NCBI GenBank assembly: GCA_964057225.1
Contig: OZ059896.1
Coordinates: forward strand, 23,432,501 to 23,496,500
From: Auanema rhodensis
Lineage: Eukaryota; Nematoda; Chromadorea; Rhabditida; Rhabditidae
Length of the DNA stretch: 64,000 nucleotides
Direction of reading: 5' to 3'
The notes below the pieces were generated by a model, which was not told the DNA's origin, did not search any database, and saw nothing but the letters and a program-made list of their open reading frames with translations. The position numbers and the translations under genes are program-made. Below are positions 1 to 11,792 of the stretch, piece after piece (position 1 is the first letter of the stretch; each line of letters begins with the position of its first letter).

Positions 1-2
1 AA

Positions 3-12
3 TTTACGTGAA
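3..12. other. ACGTGA box 1 (TTTACGTGAA), representative copy
   Basis: The 10-mer TTTACGTGAA lies at phases 3-12 in nearly every monomer. It differs by one base from the palindrome TTCACGTGAA at phases 68-77 and shares the ACGTGA core with phases 39-44. ACGT-core sequences are known targets of bZIP and bHLH proteins, but nothing here shows binding; this is a recurrent motif only. One altered copy is at 355-364, where a6 is t. Confidence 0.6.
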
Positions 13-13
13 C

Positions 14-33
14 TTTAATTTATGCTAATTAAA
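14..33. repeat. Inverted repeat, 7-bp arms and 6-nt spacer, representative copy
   Basis: TTTAATT at phases 14-20 is the exact reverse complement of AATTAAA at phases 27-33, with the spacer tatgct between. The element is present in essentially every monomer and could extrude as a small hairpin. Occasional variants hit it: a27 to g at 59,340, 60,748 and 61,100; c13 to t just outside the arm at 14,621 and 16,029; g24 to t in the loop at 14,808 and 16,216. The a33 to g change in monomers between 48.4 and 54.5 kb weakens the outermost pair. Confidence 0.75.
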
Positions 34-54
34 TGTACACGTGATGTGCACTTG
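33..54. repeat. Imperfect 11-bp tandem duplication inside the monomer, representative copy
   Basis: Phases 33-43 (atgtacacgtg) and 44-54 (atgtgcacttg) align without gaps and match at 9 of 11 positions, so they look like an old tandem duplication. The mismatches are a37/g48 and g41/t52. In nine monomers, g41 to t and g48 to a occur together and make the two 11-mers identical. The segment also contains the palindromes CACGTG (38-43) and GTGCAC (46-51). Other recurring changes here are a44 to c (nine monomers between 33.3 and 43.7 kb) and g46 to t (33,839, 38,591 and 41,055). Confidence 0.7.
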
Positions 55-67
55 GTATGTAACTCGC

Positions 68-77
68 TTCACGTGAA
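68..77. other. Perfect 10-bp palindrome TTCACGTGAA, representative copy
   Basis: TTCACGTGAA equals its own reverse complement and is centred between phases 72 and 73. It contains CACGTG, the E-box/G-box core. It is kept in the great majority of the 363 monomers. The two recurring variants fall on the symmetric pair c70/g75: c70 to t (for example 45,303, 47,415, 49,703, 52,695, 54,983 and 56,567) and g75 to a (for example 2,539, 3,243, 4,827, 10,635, 24,188, 27,532 and 36,156). Binding by any protein is inference only. Confidence 0.75.
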
Positions 78-128
78 AGATAAAGAGATGCGGTTTTCAA
101 AATTAAATTCCCCATGTCCATATTAGTC

Positions 129-146
129 TAAAAACAAATTTTTATT
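129..146. other. A/T-tract cluster, candidate intrinsic bend, representative copy
   Basis: Phases 130-134 form an A5 tract, followed after one c by A3T5 at 136-143. TTTTCAAAA sits about 35 bp upstream at 94-102. Runs of A or T of this kind are known to stiffen or curve DNA when phased with the helix, and are common in satellites. In the recurrent variant with c128 to a and c135 to t, the c between the tracts becomes t (for example 23,889, 27,233, 28,817, 29,521, 31,457, 35,857 and 37,441). Curvature itself was not computed. Confidence 0.5.
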
Positions 147-155
147 GATATTGGT

Positions 156-170
156 TCATGGTAACCATGA
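156..170. repeat. Dyad TCATGGT-A-ACCATGA, representative copy
   Basis: Phases 156-162 and 164-170 are exact reverse complements around a single a at 163. A second, overlapping pairing is TGGTT (152-156) with AACCA (163-167). The 7-bp arms are complete in standard type G monomers. Type A monomers have t170, which removes the outermost pair. A frequent type G variant, t156 to g, removes the same pair from the other side. Rarer changes inside the arms are a158 to g (46,623, 48,207, 49,087, 50,495 and others) and g161 to c (20,754, 24,802, 25,154 and 30,610). Confidence 0.75.
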
Positions 171-3100
171 CTTTGAAATTTACGTGAACTTTAATTTATG
201 CTAATTAAATGTACACGTGATGTGCACTTGGTATGTAACTCGCTTCACGTGTAAGATAAAGAGATGCGGTTTTCAAAATTAGATTCCCCATGTCCATATT
301 AGTCTAAAAACAAATTTTTATTGATATTGGTTCATGGTAACCATGTCTTTGAAATTTTCGTGAACTTTAATTTATGCTAATTAAATGTACACGTGATGTG
401 CACTTGGTATGTAACTCGCTTCACGTGAAAGATAAAGAGATGCGGTTTTCAAAATTAGATTCCCCATGTCCATATTAGTCTAAAAACAAATTTTTATTGA
501 TATTGGTTCATGGTAACCATGACTTTGAAATTTACGTGAACTTTAATTTATGCTAATTAAATGTACACGTGATGTGCACTTGGTATGTAACTCGCTTCAC
601 GTGAAAGATAAAGAGATGCGGTTTTCAAAATTAGATTCCCCATGTCCATATTAGTCTAAAAACAAATTTTTATTGATATTGGTTCATGGTAACCATGACT
701 TTGAAATTTACGTGAACTTTAATTTATGCTAATTAAATGTACACGTGATGTGCACTTGGTATGTAACTCGCTTTACGTGAAAGATAAAGAGATGCGGTTT
801 TCAAAATTAGATTCCCCATGTCCATATTAGTCTAAAAACAAATTTTTATTAATATTGGTTCATGGTAACCATGTCTTTGAAATTTACGTGAACTTTAATT
901 TATGCTAATTAAATGTACACGTGATGTGCACTTGGTATGTAACTCGCTTCACGTGAAAGATAAAGAGATGCGGTTTTCAAAATTAGATTCTTCATGTCCA
1001 TATTAGTCTAAAAACAAATTTTTATTAATATTGGTTCATGGTAACCATGTCTTTGAAATTTACGTGAACTTTAATTTATGCTAATTAAATGTACACGTGA
1101 TGTGCACTTGGTATGTAACTCGCTTCACGTGAAAGATAAAGAGATGCGGTTTTCAAAATTAGATTCCCCATGTCCATATTAGTCTAAAAACAAATTTTTA
1201 TTAATATTGGTTCATGGTAACCATGTCTTTGAAATTTACGTGAACTTTAATTTATGCTAATTAAATGTACACGTGATGTGCACTTGGTATGTAACTCGCT
1301 TCACGTGAAAGATAAAGAGATGCGGTTTTCAAAATTAGATTCCCCATGTCCATATTAGTCTAAAAACAAATTTTTATTGATATTGGTTCATGGTAACCAT
1401 GACTTTGAAATTTACGTGAACTTTAATTTATGCTAATTAAATGTACACGTGATGTGCACTTGGTATGTAACTCGCTTCACGTGAAAGATAAAGAGATGCG
1501 GTTTTCAAAATTAGATTCCCCATTTCCATATTAGTCTAAAAACAAATTTTTATTAATATTGGTTCATGGTAACCATGTCTTTGAAATTTACGTGAACTTT
1601 AATTTATGCTAATTAAATGTACACGTGATGTGCACTTGGTATGTAACTCGCTTCACGTGAAAGATAAAGAGATGCGGTTTTCAAAATTAGATTCCCCATG
1701 TCCATATTAGTCTAAAAACAAATTTTTATTGATATTGGTTCATGGTAACCATGATTTTGAAATTTACGTGAACTTTAATTTATGCTAATTAAATGTACAC
1801 GTGATGTGCACTTGGTATGTAACTCGCTTCACGTGAAAGATAAAGAAATGCGGTTTTCAAAATTAGATTCCCCATGTCCATTTTAGTCTAAAAACAAATT
1901 TTTATTGATATTGGTTCATGGTAACCATGTCTTTGAAATTTACGTGAACTTTAATTTATGCTAATTAAATGTACACGTGATGTGCACTTGGTATGTAACT
2001 CGCTTCACGTGAAAGATAAAGAGATGCGGTTTTCAAAATTAGATTCCCCATGTCCATATTAGTCTAAAAACAAATTTTTATTAATATTGGTTCATGGTAA
2101 CCATGTCTTTGAAATTTACGTGAACTTTAATTTATGCTAATTAAATGTACACGTGATGTGCACTTGGTATGTAACTCGCTTCACGTGAAAGATAAAGAGA
2201 TGCGGTTTTCAAAATTAGATTCCCCATCTCCATATTAGTCTAAAAACAAATTTTTATTTATATTGGTTCATGGTAACCATGTCTTTGAAATTTACGTGAA
2301 CTTTAATTTATGCTAATTAAATGTACACGTGATGTGCACTTGGTATGTAACTCGCTTCACGTGAAAGATAAAGAGATGCGGTTTTCAAAATTAGATTCCC
2401 CATGTCCATATTAGTCTAAAAACAAATTTTTATTAATATTGGTTCATGGTAACCATGTCTTTGAAATTTACGTGAACTTTAATTTATGCTAATTAAATGT
2501 ACACGTGATGTGCACTTGGTATGTAACTCGCTTCACGTAAAAGATAAAGAGATGCGGTCTTCAAAATTAGATTCCCCATGTCCATATTAGTCTAAAAACA
2601 AATTTTTATTGATATTAGTTCATGGTAACCATGACTTTGAAATTTACGTGAACTTTAATTTATGCTAATTAAATGTACACGTGATGTGCACTTGGTATGT
2701 AACTCGCTTCACGTGAAAGATAAAGAGATGCGGTTTTCAAAATTAGATTCCCCATGTCCATATTAGTCTAAAAACAAATTTTTATTGATATTGCTTCATG
2801 GTAACCATGACTTTGAAATTTACGTGAACTTTAATTTATGCTAATTAAATGTACACGTGATGTGCACTTGGTATGTAACTCGCTTCACGTGAAAGATAAA
2901 GAGATGCGGTTTTCAAAATTAGATTCCCCATCTCCATATTAGTCTAAAAACAAATTTTTATTAATATTGGTTCATGGTAACCATGTCTTTGAAATTTACG
3001 TGAACTTTAATTTATGCTAATTAAATGTACACGTGATGTGCACTTGGTATGTAACTCGCTTCACGTGAAAGATAAAGAGATGCGGTTTTCAAAATTAGAT

Positions 3101-6100
3101 TCCCCATGTCCATATTAGTCTAAAAACAAATTTTTATTAATATTGGTTCATGGTAACCATGTCTTTGAAATTTACGTGAACTTTAATTTATGCTAATTAA
3201 ATGTACACGTGATGTGCACTTGGTATGTAACTCGCTTCACGTAAAAGATAAAGAGATGCGGTCTTCAAAATTAGATTCCCCATGTCCATATTAGTCTAAA
3301 AACAAATTTTTATTGATATTAGTTCATGGTAACCATGACTTTGAAATTTACGTGAACTTTAATTTATGCTAATTAAATGTACACGTGATGTGCACTTGGT
3401 ATGTAACTCGCTTCACGTGAAAGATAAAGAGATGCGGTTTTCAAAATTAGATTCCCCATGTCCATATTAGTCTAAAAACAAATTTTTATTGATATTGCTT
3501 CATGGTAACCATGACTTTGAAATTTACGTGAACTTTAATTTATGCTAATTAAATGTACACGTGATGTGCACTTGGTATGTAACTCGCTTCACGTGAAAGA
3601 TAAAGAGATGCGGTTTTCAAAATTAGATTCCCCATGTCCATATTAGTCTAAAAACAAATTTTTATTAATATTGGTTCATGGTAACCATGTCTTTGAAATT
3701 TACGTGAACTTTAATTTATGCTAATTAAATGTACACGTGATGTGCACTTGGTATGTAACTCGCTTCACGTGAAAGATAAAGAGATGCGGTTTTCAAAATT
3801 AGATTCCCCATGTCCATATTAGTCTAAAAACAAATTTTTATTGATATTGGTTCATGGTAACCATGACTTTGAAATTTACGTGAACTTTAATTTATGCTAA
3901 TTAAATGTACACGTGATGTGCACTTGGTATGTAACTCGCTTCACGTGAAAGATAAAAAGATGCGGTTTTCAAAATTAGATTCCCCATTTCCATATTAGTC
4001 TAAAAACAAATTTTTATTAATATTGGTTCATGGTAACCATGACTTTGAAATTTACGTGAACTTTAATTTATGCTAATTAAATGTACACGTGATGTGCACT
4101 TGGTATGTAACTCGCTTCACGTGAAAGATAAAGAGATGCGGTTTTCAAAATTAGATTCCCCATGTCCATATTAGTCTAAAAACAAATTTTTATTAATATT
4201 GGTTCATGGTAACCATGTCTTTGAAATTTACGTGAACTTTAATTTATGCTAATTAAATGTACACGTGATGTGCACTTGGTATGTAACTCGCTTCACGTGA
4301 AAGATAAAGAGATGCGGTTTTCAAAATTAGATTCCCCATGTCCATATTAGTCTTAAAACAAATTTTTATTAATATTGGTTCATGGTAACCATGTCTTTGA
4401 AATTTACGTGAACTTTAATTTATGCTAATTAAATGTACACGTGATGTGCACTTGGTATGTAACTCGCTTCACGTGAAAGATAAAGCGATGCGGTTTTCAA
4501 AATTAGATTCCCCATGTCCATATTAGTCTAAAAACAAATTTTTATTAATATTGGTTCATGGTAACCATGTCTTTGAAATTTACGTGAACTTTAATTTATG
4601 CTAATTAAATGTACACGTGATGTGCACTTGGTATGTAACTCGCTTCACGTGAAAGATAAAGAGATGCGGTTTTCAAAATTAGATTCCCCATGTCCATATT
4701 AGTCTAAAAACAAATTTTTATTAATATTGGTTCATGGTAACCATGTCTTTGAAATTTACGTGAACTTTAATTTATGCTAATTAAATGTACACGTGATGTG
4801 CACTTGGTATGTAACTCGCTTCACGTAAAAGATAAAGAGATGCGGTCTTCAAAATTAGATTCCCCATGTCCATATTAGTCTAAAAACAAATTTTTATTGA
4901 TATTAGTTCATGGTAACCATGACTTTGAAATTTACGTGAACTTTAATTTATGCTAATTAAATGTACACGTGATGTGCACTTGGTATGTAACTCGCTTCAC
5001 GTGAAAGATAAAGAGATGCGGTTTTCAAAATTAGATTCCCCATGTCCATATTAGTCTAAAAACAAATTTTTATTGATATTGCTTCATGGTAACCATGACT
5101 TTGAAATTTACGTGAACTTTAATTTATGCTAATTAAATGTACACGTGATGTGCACTTGGTATGTAACTCGCTTCACGTGAAAGATAAAGAGATGCGGTTT
5201 TCAAAATTAGATTCCCCATGTCCATATTAGTCTAAAAACAAATTTTTATTAATATTGGTTCATGGTAACCATGTCTTTGAAATTTACGTGAACTTTAATT
5301 TATGCTAATTAAATGTACACGTGATGTGCACTTGGTATGTAACTCGCTTCACGTGAAAGATAAAGAGATGCGGTTTTCAAAATTAGATTCCCCATGTCCA
5401 TATTAGTCTAAAAACAAATTTTTATTAATATTGGTTCATGGTAACCATGTCTTTGAAATTTACGTGAACTTTAATTTATGCTAATTAAATGTACACGTGA
5501 TGTGCACTTGGTATGTAACTCGCTTCACGTGAAAGATAAAGAGATGCGGTTTTCAAAATTAGATTCCCCATGTCCATATTAGTCTAAAAACAAATTTTTA
5601 TTAATATTGGTTCATGGTAACCATGTCTTTGAAATTTACGTGAACTTTAATTTATGCTAATTAAATGTACACGTGATGTGCACTTGGTATGTAACTCGCT
5701 TCACGTGAAAGATAAAGAGATGCGGTTTTCAAAATTAGATTCCCCATGTCCATATTAGACTAAAAACAAATTTTTATTGATATTGGTTCATGGTAACCAT
5801 GACTTTGAAATTTACGTGAACTTTAATTTATGCTAATTAAATGTACACGTGATGTGCACTTGGTATGTAACTCGCTTCACGTGAAAGATAAAGAGATGCG
5901 GTTTTCAAAATTAGATTCCCCATGTCCATATTAGTCTAAAAACAAATTTTTATTAATATTGGTTCATGGTAACCATGTCTTTGAAATTTACGTGAACTTT
6001 AATTTATGCTAATTAAATGTACACGTGATGTGCACTTGGTATGTAACTCGCTTCACGTGAAAGATAAAGAGATGCGGTTTTCAAAATTAGATTCCCCATG

Positions 6101-6160
6101 TCCATATTAGTCTAAAAACAAATTTTTATTAATATTGGTTCATGGTAACCATGTCTTTGA

Positions 6161-7216
6161 AATTTACGTGAACTTTAATTTATGCTAATTAAATGTACAC
6201 GTGATGTGCACTTGGTATGTAACTCGCTTCACGTGAAAGATAAAGAGATGCGGTTTTCAAAATTAGATTCCCCATGTCCATATTAGTCTAAAAACAAATT
6301 TTTATTAATATTGGTTCATGGTAACCATGACTTTGAAATTTACGTGAACTTTAATTTATGCTAATTAAATGTACACGTGATGTGCACTTGGTATGTAACT
6401 CGCTTCACGTGAAAGATAAAGAGATGCGGTTTTCAAAATTAGATTCCCCATGTCCATATTAGTCTAAAAACAAATTTTTATTAATATTGGTTCATGGTAA
6501 CCATGACTTTGAAATTTACGTGAACTTTAATTTATGCTAATTAAATGTACACGTGATGTGCACTTGGTATGTAACTCGCTTCACGTGAAAGATAAAGAGA
6601 TGCGGTTTTCAAAATTAGATTCCCCATGTCCATATTAGTCTAAAAACAAATTTTTATTAATATTGGTTCATGGTAACCATGTCTTTGAAATTTACGTGAA
6701 CTTTAATTTATGCTAATTAAATGTACACGTGATGTGCACTTGGTATGTAACTCGCTTCACGTGAAAGATAAAGAGATGCGGTTTTCAAAATTAGATTCCC
6801 CATGTCCATATTAGTCTAAAAACAAATTTTTATTAATATTGGTTCATGGTAACCATGTCTTTGAAATTTACGTGAACTTTAATTTATGCTAATTAAATGT
6901 ACACGTGATGTGCACTTGGTATGTAACTCGCTTCACGTGAAAGATAAAGAGATGCGGTTTTCAAAATTAGATTCCCCATGTCCATATTAGTCTAAAAACA
7001 AATTTTTATTAATATTGGTTCATGGTAACCATGTCTTTGAAATTTACGTGAACTTTAATTTATGCTAATTAAATGTACACGTGATGTGCACTTGGTATGT
7101 AACCTGCTTCACGTGAAAGATAAAGAGATGCGGTTTTCAAAATTAGATTCCCCATGTCCATATTAGTCTAAAAACAAATTTTTATTAATATTGGTTCATG
7201 GTAACCATGTCTTTGA
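6161..7216. repeat. Six-monomer block duplicated at 9,153-10,208
   Basis: Both copies start with two consecutive monomers that combine a147 with a170, an uncommon pairing, and end with a monomer carrying c64 and t65 in place of t64 and c65. I saw that double change nowhere else in the window. One difference is c110 to t at 9,614 in the second copy. The 2,992-bp offset is exactly 17 monomers. Confidence 0.75.
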
Positions 7217-10200
7217 AATTTACGTGAACTTTAATTTATGCTAATTAAATGTACACGTGATGTGCACTTGGTATGTAACTCGCTTCACGTGAAAGATAAA
7301 GAGATGCGGTTTTCAAAATTAGATTCCCCATGTCCATATTAGTCTAAAAACAAATTTTTATTAATATTGGTTCATGGTAACCATGTCTTTGAAATTTACG
7401 TGAACTTTAATTTATGCTAATTAAATGTACACGTGATGTGCACTTGGTATGTAACTCGCTTCACGTGAAAGATAAAGAGATGCGGTTTTCAAAATTAGAT
7501 TCCCCATGTCCATATTAGTCTAAAAACAAATTTTTATTAATATTGGTTCATGGTAACCATGACTTTGAAATTTACGTGAACTTTAATTTATGCTAATTAA
7601 ATGTACACGTGATGTGCACTTGGTATGTAACTCGCTTCACGTGAAAGATAAAGAGATGCGGTTTTCAAAATTAGATTCCCCATGTCCATATTAGTCTAAA
7701 AACAAATTTTTATTAATATTGGTTCATGGTAACCATGTCTTTGAAATTTACGTGAACTTTAATTTATGCTAATTAAATGTACACGTGATGTGCACTTGGT
7801 ATGTAACTCGCTTCACGTGAAAGATAAAGAGATGCGGTTTTCAAAATTAGATTCCCCATGTCCATATTAGTCTAAAAACAAATTTTTATTAATATTGGTT
7901 CATGGTAACCATGTCTTTGAAATTTACGTGAACTTTAATTTATGCTAATTAAATGTACACGTGATGTGCACTTGGTATGTAACTCGCTTCACGTGAAAGA
8001 TAAAGAGATGCGGTTTTCAAAATTAGATTCCCCATGTCCATATTAGTCTAAAAACAAATTTTTATTAATATTGGTTCATGGTAACCATGTCTTTGAAATT
8101 TACGTGAACTTTAATTTATGCTAATTAAATGTACACGTGATGTGCACTTGGTATGTAACTCGCTTCACGTGAAAGATAAAGAGATGCGGTTTTCAAAATT
8201 AGATTCCCCATGTCCATATTAGTCTAAAAACAAATTTTTATTAATATTGGTTCATGGTAACCATGTCTTTGAAATTTACGTGAACTTTAATTTATGCTAA
8301 TTAAATGTACACGTGATGTGCACTTGGTATGTAACTCGCTTCACGTGAAAGATAAAGAGATGCGGTTTTCAAAATTAGATTCCCCATGTCCATATTAGAC
8401 TAAAAACAAATTTTTATTGATATTGGTTCATGGTAACCATGACTTTGAAATTTACGTGAACTTTAATTTATGCTAATTAAATGTACACGTGATGTGCACT
8501 TGGTATGTAACTCGCTTCACGTGAAAGATAAAGAGATGCGGTTTTCAAAATTAGATTCCCCATGTCCATATTAGTCTAAAAACAAATTTTTATTAATATT
8601 GGTTCATGGTAACCATGTCTTTGAAATTTACGTGAACTTTAATTTATGCTAATTAAATGTACACGTGATGTGCACTTGGTATGTAACTCGCTTCACGTGA
8701 AAGATAAAGAGATGCGGTTTTCAAAATTAGATTCCCCATGTCCATATTAGTCTAAAAACAAATTTTTATTAATATTGGTTCATGGTAACCATGTCTTTGA
8801 AATTTACGTGAACTTTAATTTATGCTAATTAAATGTACACGTGATGTGCACTTGGTATGTAACTCGCTTCACGTGAAAGATAAAGAGATGCGGTTTTCAA
8901 AATTAGATTCCCCATGTCCATATTAGTCTAAAAACAAATTTTTATTAATATTGGTTCATGGTAACCATGTCTTTGAAATTTACGTGAACTTTAATTTATG
9001 CTAATTAAATGTACACGTGATGTGCACTTGGTATGTAACTCGCTTCACGTGAAAGATAAAGAGATGCGGTTTTCAAAATTAGATTCCCCATGTCCATATT
9101 AGTCTAAAAACAAATTTTTATTAATATTGGTTCATGGTAACCATGTCTTTGAAATTTACGTGAACTTTAATTTATGCTAATTAAATGTACACGTGATGTG
9201 CACTTGGTATGTAACTCGCTTCACGTGAAAGATAAAGAGATGCGGTTTTCAAAATTAGATTCCCCATGTCCATATTAGTCTAAAAACAAATTTTTATTAA
9301 TATTGGTTCATGGTAACCATGACTTTGAAATTTACGTGAACTTTAATTTATGCTAATTAAATGTACACGTGATGTGCACTTGGTATGTAACTCGCTTCAC
9401 GTGAAAGATAAAGAGATGCGGTTTTCAAAATTAGATTCCCCATGTCCATATTAGTCTAAAAACAAATTTTTATTAATATTGGTTCATGGTAACCATGACT
9501 TTGAAATTTACGTGAACTTTAATTTATGCTAATTAAATGTACACGTGATGTGCACTTGGTATGTAACTCGCTTCACGTGAAAGATAAAGAGATGCGGTTT
9601 TCAAAATTAGATTTCCCATGTCCATATTAGTCTAAAAACAAATTTTTATTAATATTGGTTCATGGTAACCATGTCTTTGAAATTTACGTGAACTTTAATT
9701 TATGCTAATTAAATGTACACGTGATGTGCACTTGGTATGTAACTCGCTTCACGTGAAAGATAAAGAGATGCGGTTTTCAAAATTAGATTCCCCATGTCCA
9801 TATTAGTCTAAAAACAAATTTTTATTAATATTGGTTCATGGTAACCATGTCTTTGAAATTTACGTGAACTTTAATTTATGCTAATTAAATGTACACGTGA
9901 TGTGCACTTGGTATGTAACTCGCTTCACGTGAAAGATAAAGAGATGCGGTTTTCAAAATTAGATTCCCCATGTCCATATTAGTCTAAAAACAAATTTTTA
10001 TTAATATTGGTTCATGGTAACCATGTCTTTGAAATTTACGTGAACTTTAATTTATGCTAATTAAATGTACACGTGATGTGCACTTGGTATGTAACCTGCT
10101 TCACGTGAAAGATAAAGAGATGCGGTTTTCAAAATTAGATTCCCCATGTCCATATTAGTCTAAAAACAAATTTTTATTAATATTGGTTCATGGTAACCAT

Positions 10201-11792
10201 GTCTTTGAAATTTACGTGAACTTTAATTTATGCTAATTAAATGTACACGTGATGTGCACTTGGTATGTAACTCGCTTCACGTGAAAGATAAAGAAATGCG
10301 GTTTTCAAAATTAGATTCCCCATGTCCATATTAGACTAAAAACAAATTTTTATTGGTATTGGTTCATGGTAACCATGACTTTGAAATTTACGTGAACTTT
10401 AATTTATGCTAATTAAATGTACACGTGATGTGCACTTGGTATGTAACTCCCTTCACGTGAAAGATAAAGAGATGCGGTTTTCAAAATTAGATTCCCCATG
10501 TCCATATTAGTCTAAAAACAATTTTTTATTAATATTGGTTCATGGTAACCATGTCTTTGAAATTTACGTGAACTTTAATTTATGCTAATTAAATGTACAC
10601 GTGATGTGCACTTGGTATGTAACTCGCTTCACGTAAAAGATAAAGAGATGCGGTCTTCAAAATTAGATTCCCCATGTCCATATTAGTCTAAAAACAAATT
10701 TTTATTGATATTGGTTCATGGTAACCATGATTTTGAAATTTACGTGAACTTTAATTTATGCTAATTAAATGTACACGTGATGTGCACTTGGTATGTAACT
10801 CGCTTCACGTGAAAGATAAAGAGATGCGGTTTTCAAAATTAGATTCCCCATGTCCATATTAGTCTAAAAACAAATTTTTATTAATATTGGTTCATGGTAA
10901 CCATGTCTTTGAAATTTACGTGAACTTTAATTTATGCTAATTAAATGTACACGTGATGTGCACTTGGTATGTAACTCGCTTCACGTGAAAGATAAAGAGA
11001 TGCGGTTTTCAAAATTAGATTCCCCATGTCCATATTAGTCTAAAAACAAATTTTTATTAATATTGGTTCATGGTAACCATGTCTTTGAAATTTACGTGAA
11101 CTTTAATTTATGCTAATTAAATGTACACGTGATGTGCACTTGGTATGTAACTCGCTTCACGTGAAAGATAAAGAGATGCGGTTTTCAAAATTAGATTCCC
11201 CATGTCCATATTAGTCTAAAAACAAATTTTTATTAATATTGGTTCATGGTAACCATGTCTTTGAAATTTACGTGAACTTTAATTTATGCTAATTAAATGT
11301 ACACGTGATGTGCACTTGGTATGTAACTCGCTTCACGTGAAAGATAAAGAGATGCGGTTTTCAAAATTAGATTCCCCATGTCCATATTAGTCTAAAAACA
11401 AATTTTTATTAATATTGGTTCATGGTAACCATGTCTTTGAAATTTACGTGAACTTTAATTTATGCTAATTAAATGTACACGTGATGTGCACTTGGTATGT
11501 AACTCGCTTCACGTGAAAGATAAAGAGATGCGGTTTTCAAAATTAGATTCCCCATGTCCATATTAGTCTAAAAACAAATTTTTATTAATATTGGTTCATG
11601 GTAACCATGTCTTTGAAATTTACGTGAACTTTAATTTATGCTAATTAAATGTACACGTGATGTGCACTTGGTATGTAACTCGCTTCACGTGAAAGATAAA
11701 GAGATGCGGTTTTCAAAATTAGATTCCCCATGTCCATATTAGTCTAAAAACAAATTTTTATTAATATTGGTTCATGGTAACCATGTCTTTGA

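Larger units (their letters stand above)
1..176. repeat. Reference satellite monomer (phase 1-176)
   Basis: This copy defines the phase numbering used in all other entries; phase 1 is the first a of aatttacgtg. It matches the window-wide consensus except for a at 106, where nearly all others have g; that variant recurs at 17,178 and 18,763. It is type G (g147, a170). It has five CpG dinucleotides, at phases 7, 40, 65, 72 and 91. Forward stops fall at phases 9, 16, 26, 30, 42, 60, 74, 81, 104, 124, 129, 146, 162, 169 and 174, which close all three frames. The longest open stretch is about 35 codons, between phases 16 and 124. Since 176 is not a multiple of three, the frame also rotates from copy to copy, so the array cannot encode a repeat protein. 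Confidence 0.97.
1..5280. repeat. Mixed A/G satellite segment with repeated variant blocks
   Basis: Thirty monomers of both subfamilies are interspersed. One recognisable pair is a monomer with g75 to a, t95 to c and g153 to a, followed by one with g154 to c. This pair occurs at 2,465-2,816, 3,169-3,520 and 4,753-5,104, at spacings of 704 and 1,584 bp (4 and 9 monomers), so these are copies of one block. The segment also holds recombinant types at the two diagnostic phases: g147 with t170 in the copies at 177-352 and 1,761-1,936, and a147 with a170 near 4,019-4,042. Confidence 0.85.

Noticed and set aside
38-75. E-box/G-box promoters (two CACGTG per monomer)
   Set aside because: The sequence alone shows no transcription unit. 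In a satellite, the motif is better reported as a recurrent palindrome than as a regulatory site.
141-152. TATA-like promoter in the type A form (ttattaatatt)
   Set aside because: AT-rich sequence of this kind is expected in a 32% G+C monomer, and no gene follows.
1-176. Monomer as a dimer of two 88-bp halves
   Set aside because: The halves do not align beyond the shared ACGTGA boxes.
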